From Bacteroidota bacterium (lineage in GTDB: Bacteria; Bacteroidota; Bacteroidia; Flavobacteriales_D; Crocinitomicaceae): DNA of 5,405 nt. The stretch lies in NCBI GenBank assembly GCA_016866375.1, contig VGMK01000140.1, positions 1 through 5,405 on the forward strand. Reading direction: 5' to 3'. Under the pieces are notes generated by a model. The model did no database searches. It worked only from the letters and a program-made list of their open reading frames with translations, and was not told the origin of the DNA. Position numbers and translations under genes: made by a program. Shown here piece after piece: positions 1 to 5,405 of the stretch (within the stretch, counting starts at the first letter, position 1; each line of letters starts with the position of its first letter).

Positions 1-300
1 TCGAAGTCGGCACCGGCTTCCACCCCGAGTTGACTGGAAGGGAAAATATTTATTTGAATGGCGCCATCCTCGGCATGCGCAAACGCGAAATAGACCGCAA
101 GCTCGACGAAATCATCGACTTCTCCGGTGTCGAACGCTACATTGACACGCCGGTCAAACGCTACTCTTCCGGCATGTACGTCCGCCTCGCCTTCGCCGTA
201 GCAGCGCACTTAGAATCCGAAATCCTCATCGTCGACGAAGTACTAGCCGTCGGCGACGCCGAATTCCAAAAAAAGTGCTTAGGCAAAATGGGTGAGGTGA
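1..300. other. G+C-rich, C-ending-codon segment of wzt, distinct from the rest of the window
   Basis: By hand count 162 of 300 bases are G or C (54%), with codons favouring GCC, CTC, ATC, GTC, CGC and TTC. Bases 288-360 switch to G- and T-ending codons (GAG, AAG, GTG, AGG, TTG). Bases 421-600 are about 26% G+C. The shift falls after Walker B and before the C-terminal domain. A recombination boundary is a reasonable inference; strong selection on codon use in the conserved ATPase half is the alternative. Confidence 0.7.
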
Positions 301-935
301 GTAAGGGAGAGGGTAGGACGGTTTTGTTTGTGAGTCATAATATGGCAAGTGTTTTGCAGCTAACCAGTAAATCACTTGTCTTAGAGTCCGGAAGGAATTT
401 CCAACAAATGATGACTTCAAAATCTGCAGTAAATTATTTTCAGTCCGGAAATAGGAGTTTAAAAAATAAAAGAAAAGAACTTTCATTCTATCGAAGACCA
501 AATGTTGATTACAGTATGATAATCAATGAGATATCAGTTAATGGTAGAAAGGATAGTATTTGTGAATTAGATTTATTTGAAGAAATTCAAATTGAGTTAA
601 AAATAGACTCTCAAATTGCAAGATTTGGAATTGAAATATTGTTTACAATAATAAACCAGAACGGCGAAATTATCGCCACTTTAAACAGCTGTGATCAAAA
701 TTTTATAAAACCGATATTGATTGGTGAAAATAATTTTGAAATTAAATTAGCTGATAATAGGTTTGCTCCGGGTAAATACTCAGGGCATATTGCTATAACT
801 CAAGATAGTATTTCAATTGCTTATGATTATATTTTAGATGTACCACTTTTTGAAATACGCGATACCTTTCAATCACCAAATTGGTTAGATCGTCCGAATG
901 GGTATCTTCAATTCAATAATATAAAATGGGAATAA
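1..935 (+). CDS. wzt: Wzt-type polysaccharide ABC transporter ATP-binding protein, 5'-truncated by the window
   Basis: ATPase subunit of a Wzm/Wzt exporter that moves a finished, lipid-linked polysaccharide across the inner membrane. The reading frame is open to the left edge: codons from base 3 read EVGTGFHPELTGREN, a stretch typical of Wzt. The TTG at 30 is therefore not the real start; Walker A and the true N-terminus lie outside. Visible motifs are the ABC signature YSSGM (about 162-176), Walker B ILIVDE followed by a D-loop (about 222-250), and the H-loop histidine in VLFVSHN (about 324-341). After about base 460 come some 155 residues rich in beta-type sequence, matching the Wzt C-terminal domain that in E. 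coli O8/O9a binds the export substrate. G+C falls from about 54% in bases 1-300 to about 26% in 421-600, suggesting a mosaic gene. The stop abuts the next start. Family call is firm; polymer specificity is unknown. Confidence 0.93.
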   Translation, partial: EVGTGFHPELTGRENIYLNGAILGMRKREIDRKLDEIIDFSGVERYIDTPVKRYSSGMYVRLAFAVAAHLESEILIVDEVLAVGDAEFQKKCLGKMGEVSKGEGRTVLFVSHNMASVLQLTSKSLVLESGRNFQQMMTSKSAVNYFQSGNRSLKNKRKELSFYRRPNVDYSMIINEISVNGRKDSICELDLFEEIQIELKIDSQIARFGIEILFTIINQNGEIIATLNSCDQNFIKPILIGENNFEIKLADNRFAPGKYSGHIAITQDSISIAYDYILDVPLFEIRDTFQSPNWLDRPNGYLQFNNIKWE

Positions 936-1586
936 ATGCAAAATAAAATATTGTTCATTTTGCAAAATCCAATTTGGAGTTTTAAATCGCTAATTGTAAA
1001 ATATATTCCATATTTTAATTTTATATATCAAACAAGAAAATATCAATGCAGTATAAATTTTGATTTTTGGTATGATCAAAAGGTGCGAAATAAAGGGGGC
1101 AACCACGCGGTATATTGGCCAGTTAACCCAACGAGTACAATTGTATCACCACAGAATATCCTTGTAGGTGTAGACGCCTATCCAGGTATTATGGGGGGGT
1201 GTTATATTCAAGGTATTGGGGGAATAGAAATAGGTGATTATACCCAAATTGCACCAAACGTAGTCATCGTAAGCGCAAACCATGACGTACATGACTCTAG
1301 AAAACATATCTCAGCAAAAGTGACCATTGGTAAATATTGCTGGCTTGGGGCAGGATGTAAAATCATGCCAGGTGTAACACTCGGAGATTTTACTATCGTT
1401 GGTGCCGGTGCAGTCGTTACGAAATCTTTTCCTGAGGGTCATTGTATTATAGGTGGTGTTCCTGCAAAAAAAATTAAAGATTTGGAAAAAGAGAAGTGTG
1501 TTAGATATGAGCTCGAACCAAAATTTTACGGTTATATCGCCGCCCATAAATTTGATAATTACCGTAAAAAATACCTCAACATTTGA
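936..1586 (+). CDS. Hexapeptide-repeat (left-handed beta-helix) O-acyltransferase
   Basis: Probable acetyl-CoA-dependent O-acetyltransferase of the WbbJ / maltose-acetyltransferase-like group, acting on a polysaccharide or its lipid-linked precursor in the cytoplasm. The 216-residue product has a basic, aromatic N-terminus (1-60), then imperfect hexapeptide repeats from about residue 68 to 175, including IEIGDYTQIAPNVVI and VTIGKYCWLGAGCKIMPGV. The loop SANHD holds the likely catalytic His116. The end of the helix, GAGAVVTKSF then GGVPAKKIK, is the usual coenzyme-A-side signature. A C-terminal tail of about 35 residues follows. The ATG directly abuts the wzt stop; a weak purine stretch (GGGAA, 928-932) lies only 3 bases upstream. 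The end overlaps hisH by 4 bases. Acceptor and acyl group cannot be read from sequence; acetyl on an O-antigen sugar is the default inference, and N-acetylation of an amino sugar is an alternative. Confidence 0.88.
   Translation: MQNKILFILQNPIWSFKSLIVKYIPYFNFIYQTRKYQCSINFDFWYDQKVRNKGGNHAVYWPVNPTSTIVSPQNILVGVDAYPGIMGGCYIQGIGGIEIGDYTQIAPNVVIVSANHDVHDSRKHISAKVTIGKYCWLGAGCKIMPGVTLGDFTIVGAGAVVTKSFPEGHCIIGGVPAKKIKDLEKEKCVRYELEPKFYGYIAAHKFDNYRKKYLNI
1193..1199. repeat. Seven-G homopolymer within the acyltransferase gene
   Basis: A run of seven G bases lies in the codons for Met-Gly-Gly (residues 86-88), inside the hexapeptide-repeat region. The reading frame is intact as given. Runs of this kind in O-antigen modification genes of other bacteria can slip and switch genes on and off; seven is short for that, so function here is speculative. 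Confidence 0.5.
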
Positions 1587-2191
1587 CCACCATCATCAAC
1601 TACAACCTCGGTAATCCTAAATCCATTAAAAATATGTTGGCGTATCTTGGTATTGAATCTAGAATTAGCCATAATCATGCAGATATCGCCTCTTCAGACC
1701 GCCTTATTCTACCTGGTGTTGGTCATTTTCAGCACGGTATGGAGCAACTAGAGCAACTCGGTTTGGCAGCTATTTTAAAGAGAGAGGTACTAGAAAATAA
1801 GAAACCAATTTTAGGCATCTGCTTGGGCATGCAATTATTAACCAAACATAGTGAGGAAGGGAATTTGCCAGGTTTGGGTTTTGTAGATGCGCAAACTAAA
1901 AAGTTTGTCTTGCAAGACGCAACTTTAAAGGTGCCGCACATGGGTTGGAATACCGCTGACTTCAAGAAAGATTCGCAGATCAATAAAGGGATATCGATAA
2001 ACCCTAGATACTATTTTGTGCATTCTTACTATGTAGATTGCGCCAATCAAGATGATATTTTATGCTCTACAACTTACGGCCAAGAATTTGTGTCGGGTTT
2101 TCAGCATCAGAATATTTTTGGTTTGCAGTTTCATCCTGAGAAAAGTCACAAATTTGGCATGGAACTACTAGCTAATTTTTGTAAAATTTAA
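1583..2191 (+). CDS. hisH: HisH-type glutamine amidotransferase subunit of the acetamidino cassette
   Basis: Class I glutaminase that hydrolyses glutamine and passes ammonia to its HisF-type partner. The 202-residue length is normal for HisH. Visible are PGVG (44-47, oxyanion region), the nucleophile Cys80 in GICLGMQLL, VPHMGWN (117-123), YYFVHSYY (143-150), and the other two triad members His184 and Glu186 in LQFHPEKS; all catalytic residues are present. The start is TTG at 1583, sharing TTGA with the upstream stop. No ATG lies nearby in frame, and this start gives the expected N-terminus MTTIINYNLGN. There is no visible Shine-Dalgarno, so translation is probably coupled. The neighbours (HisF2 and WbuX type) and the absence of other his genes argue that this is the sugar-amidination paralogue, like HisH2 of Pseudomonas aeruginosa O-antigen clusters, rather than the histidine-pathway enzyme. 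Sequence alone separates the two poorly. Confidence 0.92.
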   Translation: MTTIINYNLGNPKSIKNMLAYLGIESRISHNHADIASSDRLILPGVGHFQHGMEQLEQLGLAAILKREVLENKKPILGICLGMQLLTKHSEEGNLPGLGFVDAQTKKFVLQDATLKVPHMGWNTADFKKDSQINKGISINPRYYFVHSYYVDCANQDDILCSTTYGQEFVSGFQHQNIFGLQFHPEKSHKFGMELLANFCKI

Positions 2192-2940
2192 TGGCCTTAC
2201 AACCTAGAATTATTCCTGTTTTACTTCTGCACAAAGGGGGCTTGTACAAAACAAAGCAATTCAAGAATCCTTCTTATGTGGGTGACCCAATTAACGCAGT
2301 GCGCATCTTCAATGAAAAAGAAGCAGATGAACTACTCATTTTAGACATCGACTGCTCTAAAGAAAACAGAGAACCTAATTATACCCTTATTGAAGAAATT
2401 GTAAGTGAAGCCTTCATGCCAGTAGGTTACGGGGGTGGAGTTTCAAGTTTGGTAATTGCACAAAAAGTGTTTCAATTAGGAGTAGAAAAGGTAGTCATCA
2501 ACTCTGCCTTAGAAAAAAACGAAGAACTGCTTGCTCAAATTGCCTCCATTTATGGTGCGCAAGCGGTGGTGGCAAGTATAGACTACAAAAAGAGTTTTTT
2601 AGGCGGCACTAAGGCCTATTTTACAAGTGGTTCTAAAAAATCAGTACACTCACCTATAGAACTTGCACAAATGGCCGAAAAAGCAGGGGCAGGAGAACTT
2701 ATTTTGAATTCAATCGACAGAGAGAGCTCCTATCAGGGCTATGATTTTGAACTACTCAAACTAGTGATAAGTTCTGTTCAAATTCCTGTTGTAGTTTCGG
2801 GTGGCGCCAACAATAATTCAGATTTCGACACAGCTAAACTAGCCGGTGCATCAGGCATGGCTGCAGGCAGTATGTTTGTATACCAACGCCCACACAATGC
2901 TGTTCTTATTTCATACCCAAGCAATTATTTTTACCTATGA
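2191..2940 (+). CDS. hisF: HisF2/AglZ-family acetamidino modification protein (ammonia-channelling barrel)
   Basis: A (beta/alpha)8 barrel related to the cyclase subunit of imidazole glycerol phosphate synthase, in the HisF2/WbpZ/AglZ branch that serves sugar amidination. The 249 residues match HisF length. HisF landmarks are RII (6-8), GDP (31-33), DELLILDID (46-54), VGYGGG (78-83), EKVVIN (99-104), AVVASIDYK (125-133), GAGELILNSID (166-176) and VSGGAN (202-207). Aligned from memory with Thermotoga HisF, catalytic Asp130 is kept (Asp131 here), but the other catalytic Asp, Asp11, is replaced by Leu12 in RIIPVLLLHKGG. The barrel gate residues Arg5, Glu46, Lys99 and Glu167 correspond to Arg6, Glu47, Lys100 and Glu169. 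This suits a protein that conducts ammonia without making imidazole glycerol phosphate. The ATG overlaps the hisH stop by one base (TAATG), and the end overlaps the amidotransferase start (ATGA). Confidence 0.9.
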   Translation: MALQPRIIPVLLLHKGGLYKTKQFKNPSYVGDPINAVRIFNEKEADELLILDIDCSKENREPNYTLIEEIVSEAFMPVGYGGGVSSLVIAQKVFQLGVEKVVINSALEKNEELLAQIASIYGAQAVVASIDYKKSFLGGTKAYFTSGSKKSVHSPIELAQMAEKAGAGELILNSIDRESSYQGYDFELLKLVISSVQIPVVVSGGANNNSDFDTAKLAGASGMAAGSMFVYQRPHNAVLISYPSNYFYL

Positions 2941-4058
2941 TGGTACTTGATAAAAACGACCCTAATTACCGCCAATGTAGTTTTTCTGTGATGGACAACA
3001 TTGCCGATCCTGATATCACTTTTGATGAGAAGGGGATTTGCAATTATTACTATGAGTATTTGGAGGCTGAAAAGCAACACGTATTAAAAGGCGAAGCAGG
3101 GGAGAAGAAATACAATGAAATCATTGCTAAAATTAAAGCCGACGGTAAAGGGAAAAAATATGATTGTATATTGGGTGTTAGTGGAGGGGTAGACTCTACT
3201 TACTTGGCCTATCTTGCCAAACAAGCTGGTTTGCGCGTACTATGCGTACATTTCGACAATGGTTGGAACTCAGAGTTGGCGGTCAAGAATATTCAAAATA
3301 TCGTCGAAAAATGTGGTTTTGATTTGTATACTTATGTCATTGACTGGGAAGAATTCAGAGATATACAGTTGGCTTATTTTAAGGCTAATGTGATAGATAT
3401 TGAAGCGGTGACTGATATTGCGATTTCAAACGTAGTCAATCGAATTGCAGCCGAGAAGAATATTAAACATGTATTAAGCGGTGATAATGTTGTAACCGAA
3501 TATACCTTACCAAAAGCATGGACTTATAAAAAATCAAGCAATTTAATGGCTATTCAAAAGCAATATGGTACGATCAGACTTAAAAAGTATCCGTTGATTC
3601 ATCCAATTTTGCGCAGAATTTATGCCCGCACAACCAAGTTTGAAGTTTGGAAACCGTTGAATTTAATTGCTTACGATAAGAAAGTAGTAAAGAAGATAAT
3701 TTGCGAAGAGCTCAATTGGATTGATTACGGAGGCAAACATTATGAATCTGTATTCACAAGGTTTTATCAAGGTTACATTCTACCAACCAAATTTAATGTA
3801 GATAAACGAAAAGCACATTTATCCAATTTAATTTTCTCCGGGCAATTAAGTAAAGCTGAAGCACTTGTAGACCTTGAAAATGAAATATATCCAAATGAAC
3901 TATTCAAAAAAGATCTTGATTTTGTTCTGAAAAAATTGAATTTTACCACTGCGTCATTTGAAGCATATATAAACGAGCCCTCAGTGTCTCATCAAGAATT
4001 CAGTTCGAGTTTGAGAATTCCTGATGAGTTGAAATTATTTTATAGTGTATACAAATAA
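2937..4058 (+). CDS. wbuX: N-acetyl sugar amidotransferase (WbuX/WbpG family)
   Basis: PP-loop ATP pyrophosphatase that activates the carbonyl of a sugar N-acetyl group with ATP and replaces its oxygen with ammonia, giving an acetamidino group. WbpG in the P. aeruginosa O-antigen is the studied relative. The 373 residues are about the family's usual length. The PP-loop SGGVDS is at 82-87, preceded by the strand KYDCILGV; VLCVHFDNGW (101-110) forms the next strand. SGDNVVTEYTLPKAW (181-195) is a likely substrate-site segment. The N-terminal region (11-40) resembles the family's zinc-ribbon lead-in, but the two usual CxxC pairs read CSFS (14-17) and CNYY (35-38), so two of four cysteines are missing. 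Start is ATG 2937 overlapping the hisF stop (ATGA); the adjacent ATG at 2940 would also serve. Position directly after hisH and hisF supports the three-part amidination role. The true sugar substrate is unknown. Confidence 0.93.
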   Translation: MMVLDKNDPNYRQCSFSVMDNIADPDITFDEKGICNYYYEYLEAEKQHVLKGEAGEKKYNEIIAKIKADGKGKKYDCILGVSGGVDSTYLAYLAKQAGLRVLCVHFDNGWNSELAVKNIQNIVEKCGFDLYTYVIDWEEFRDIQLAYFKANVIDIEAVTDIAISNVVNRIAAEKNIKHVLSGDNVVTEYTLPKAWTYKKSSNLMAIQKQYGTIRLKKYPLIHPILRRIYARTTKFEVWKPLNLIAYDKKVVKKIICEELNWIDYGGKHYESVFTRFYQGYILPTKFNVDKRKAHLSNLIFSGQLSKAEALVDLENEIYPNELFKKDLDFVLKKLNFTTASFEAYINEPSVSHQEFSSSLRIPDELKLFYSVYK

Positions 4059-5178
4059 AAAGTCCGGTTTGGGTAAAAAAGCAATAGTCGTTTCTCCTCA
4101 ATCATGGGGAAAAATGTTTATTTCAAAACATCATTATGCTGTAGAGCTTTCTAAATTAGGCTATGAAGTTTTTTTTGTGAATCCACCCAATGAAAATAAA
4201 CTTGGAGGCTTACCTCAAATAAAAATAGAAGCAACAGAGTATAAAAATTTAGTAACTGTAAATCATACTTTGTTTTTCAGCAACTACCTCAAGTTTCATT
4301 TGCCGTTTCTTCACCATATTCTCATTTTTATTCAGCGTTGGCTGCTTTTAAAAAAGATTGGAAAGCCAGATCTAATTTTGAGTTTCGACTTAACAAATAA
4401 CTTTCCTCTAAAGGGCTTAGAGTGTAAAAAGATATTCTTTGCTGCCGATGAACCACGTGCTGAACAGAACTTTGTTTCTGCGCGAAATGCAGACCTCATC
4501 GTTAGTGTATCTCAACATATTTTGGATCTTTATGAAAAATACTATCCGAAGACTAAAAAATTATTAATCAATCATGGTTTGTCAGAAGAGTTTTTAAATA
4601 TTCCTAAAGACCTTCCCAAAAAATATGACGGCATCAATATTGGTTTGTCCGGTAATTTTCTATTCAATGATATTGACTATCCTATTTTGCTTCAAATCGT
4701 TGAAGAATATCCAGAGGTTAAATTTCATTTTTATGGAAATCACTCCACGGAAAGTAATATCGGGGCCGATTCAAGTCAAAGAAATATTGAATATCTCACG
4801 CAAATAATAAGAAATTCCAATTGTATTTTTCATGGTATCCTGGGAAAAAGAGAATTGGCTTTAGAGCTTAATCAAATGGATGGCTTTTTGATATGTTACG
4901 ATCCGCAAAAAGGACAGAGTAGTGGCTCGAATAGTCATAAAATATTGGAGTTTTTGTCAACTGGAAAAGTTATCTTTTCCTCAAATTTTTCATTTTATGA
5001 GGGGACTGATTTGTTTGTAATAAATAGTTCAAATGAAGATAATTCAGTACTTGTTAAATTCTTACATGAAAAGATTTCTGACATTGATGAACTAAATAAT
5101 GAACATATTCGAGAAGCACGCAGGTTATTTTCCTTGGAAAATTCTTACGATCAGAATCTCGTAAAAATAATTAGTTAG
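4045..5178 (+). CDS. GT-B glycosyltransferase (GT4/TuaH-like)
   Basis: Probable nucleotide-sugar-dependent glycosyltransferase acting at the cytoplasmic face of the membrane in assembly of the polysaccharide. The product is about 377 residues. The N-terminal Rossmann half opens with KAIVVSPQSWG and YEVFFVNPP, recalling TuaH-like enzymes. DLIVSVSQHILDLY then KKLLINHGL (about 150-178) marks the end of the acceptor domain. The C-terminal half starts at INIGLSGNFLF (about 197), has VKFHFYGNH, and ends in GT4-like SHKILEFLSTGKVIFSS, the donor-binding helix with a conserved Glu. There is no signal peptide; hydrophobic, basic stretches near residues 80-105 may touch the membrane. Start is uncertain: an in-frame stop at 4030 limits it, and GTG 4045 (14 bases inside the upstream gene) or TTG 4069 are the candidates. 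The first ATG, 4114, would delete the first beta strand. Donor, acceptor and linkage cannot be deduced. Confidence 0.85.
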   Translation: MYTNKKSGLGKKAIVVSPQSWGKMFISKHHYAVELSKLGYEVFFVNPPNENKLGGLPQIKIEATEYKNLVTVNHTLFFSNYLKFHLPFLHHILIFIQRWLLLKKIGKPDLILSFDLTNNFPLKGLECKKIFFAADEPRAEQNFVSARNADLIVSVSQHILDLYEKYYPKTKKLLINHGLSEEFLNIPKDLPKKYDGINIGLSGNFLFNDIDYPILLQIVEEYPEVKFHFYGNHSTESNIGADSSQRNIEYLTQIIRNSNCIFHGILGKRELALELNQMDGFLICYDPQKGQSSGSNSHKILEFLSTGKVIFSSNFSFYEGTDLFVINSSNEDNSVLVKFLHEKISDIDELNNEHIREARRLFSLENSYDQNLVKIIS

Positions 5179-5188
5179 GTCAAAAATT

Positions 5189-5405
5189 TTGCTCTTCTTC
5201 CTCTCGCATCCAATTCAATATGTAAGTCCCTTACTCAGGGAACTTTCCCTTCAGACAACACTTAAAGTTTATTATTACGGTGGGCAATCTGCCGTGAACG
5301 ATGACAAAGGATTTGGTCAAAAGGTTTCTTGGGATATTCCTTTACTTGATGGTTATAATTATGTATTCTTAAAGAACGCCTCTCGTTCTAAGGGTATGAA
5401 CACAA
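5189..5405 (+). CDS. GT-B glycosyltransferase, N-terminal fragment (3' end beyond window)
   Basis: The frame from about 5183 to the right edge is open without a stop and encodes a recognisable glycosyltransferase N-terminus. It reads ILLFFLSHPIQYVSPLLREL, then LKVYYYGG, and later VSWDIPLLDGYNYVFLKN. The HPIQY...PL...L and WD-PLL-GY pattern is typical of a GT4-type group common in polysaccharide clusters, and the aligned spacing makes chance very unlikely. There is no ATG: an in-frame stop sits at 5168, and the only usable starts are TTG 5189 or, less likely, ATT 5186. TTG leaves the first strand slightly short. The gap to the upstream stop is 10 bases, so it continues the operon. About 72 residues are visible; the donor half is outside the window, so the sugar cannot be inferred. 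Confidence 0.82.
   Translation, partial: MLFFLSHPIQYVSPLLRELSLQTTLKVYYYGGQSAVNDDKGFGQKVSWDIPLLDGYNYVFLKNASRSKGMNT

Noticed and set aside
30..32. TTG at 30 as the start of the ABC ATPase
   Set aside because: The same frame is open to the window's left edge and encodes conserved Wzt sequence (EVGTGFHPEL) before it, so the gene begins upstream.
226..501. Minus-strand open frame of 91 codons inside wzt
   Set aside because: It is antisense to the Walker B / H-loop region of a well-supported gene, with low-complexity Arg-rich and Phe-rich translation and no recognisable domain.
1311..1547. Minus-strand open frame of 78 codons inside the acyltransferase
   Set aside because: Antisense to conserved hexapeptide repeats; its translation shows no family features.
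1729..1983. Minus-strand open frame of 84 codons inside hisH
   Set aside because: Antisense to the conserved nucleophile region of HisH; the Cys- and Ser-rich translation is a shadow.
1583..2940. hisH and hisF as part of a histidine biosynthesis operon
   Set aside because: There is no other his gene; both neighbours are polysaccharide genes, a WbuX-type amidotransferase follows, and the HisF lacks the Asp11 equivalent.
4625..4807. Plus-strand 60-codon frame within the glycosyltransferase
   Set aside because: It overlaps the middle of a recognisable GT-B protein in another frame and has no domain or start signal.
5179..5188. Terminator or promoter between the last two genes
   Set aside because: The gap is about 10 bases, with no inverted repeat and no room for a promoter.

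Overview
The window is a continuous run of seven co-directional (+) genes from a surface-polysaccharide (O-antigen, capsule or S-layer glycan) biosynthesis cluster. The host is most likely a member of the Bacteroidota. The evidence for that is an A+T-rich coding style in most of the window, no convincing Shine-Dalgarno sequences before any internal start, and protein sequences of a Bacteroidota-like flavour. This is a judgement from style; I cannot name a genus.

Layout: (1) the 3' part of an ABC-transporter ATPase of the Wzt type, with a C-terminal polysaccharide-binding-like domain; (2) a left-handed beta-helix (hexapeptide repeat) O-acyltransferase; (3-5) a three-gene acetamidino cassette, made of a HisH-type glutaminase, a HisF2/AglZ-type barrel protein and a WbuX/WbpG-type N-acetyl-sugar amidotransferase; (6) a GT-B glycosyltransferase; (7) the 5' end of a second GT-B glycosyltransferase, cut by the window edge. 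No gap exceeds about 10 bases and four of the six junctions overlap by 1 to 14 bases. There is therefore no room for internal promoters or terminators, and the genes look like one translationally coupled operon. I saw no RNA genes, IS elements, CRISPR arrays, att sites or origins.

How it works together (inference from known families): HisH releases ammonia from glutamine, HisF2 conducts it, and the PP-loop amidotransferase uses ATP and that ammonia to turn an N-acetyl group on a sugar into an acetamidino (amidine) group. The glycosyltransferases build the repeat unit or chain, the acyltransferase probably O-acetylates it, and the Wzt ATPase, with a Wzm permease presumed upstream, exports the finished polymer.

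The window is not a wholly new system. The points most worth a second look are: a sharp composition and codon-style break inside wzt, close to its domain boundary; a HisF2 that has lost the catalytic Asp of true HisF but keeps the ammonia-gate residues; an amidotransferase with only half of the expected N-terminal cysteine ligands; and an acetamidino cassette placed beside an ABC-type exporter.
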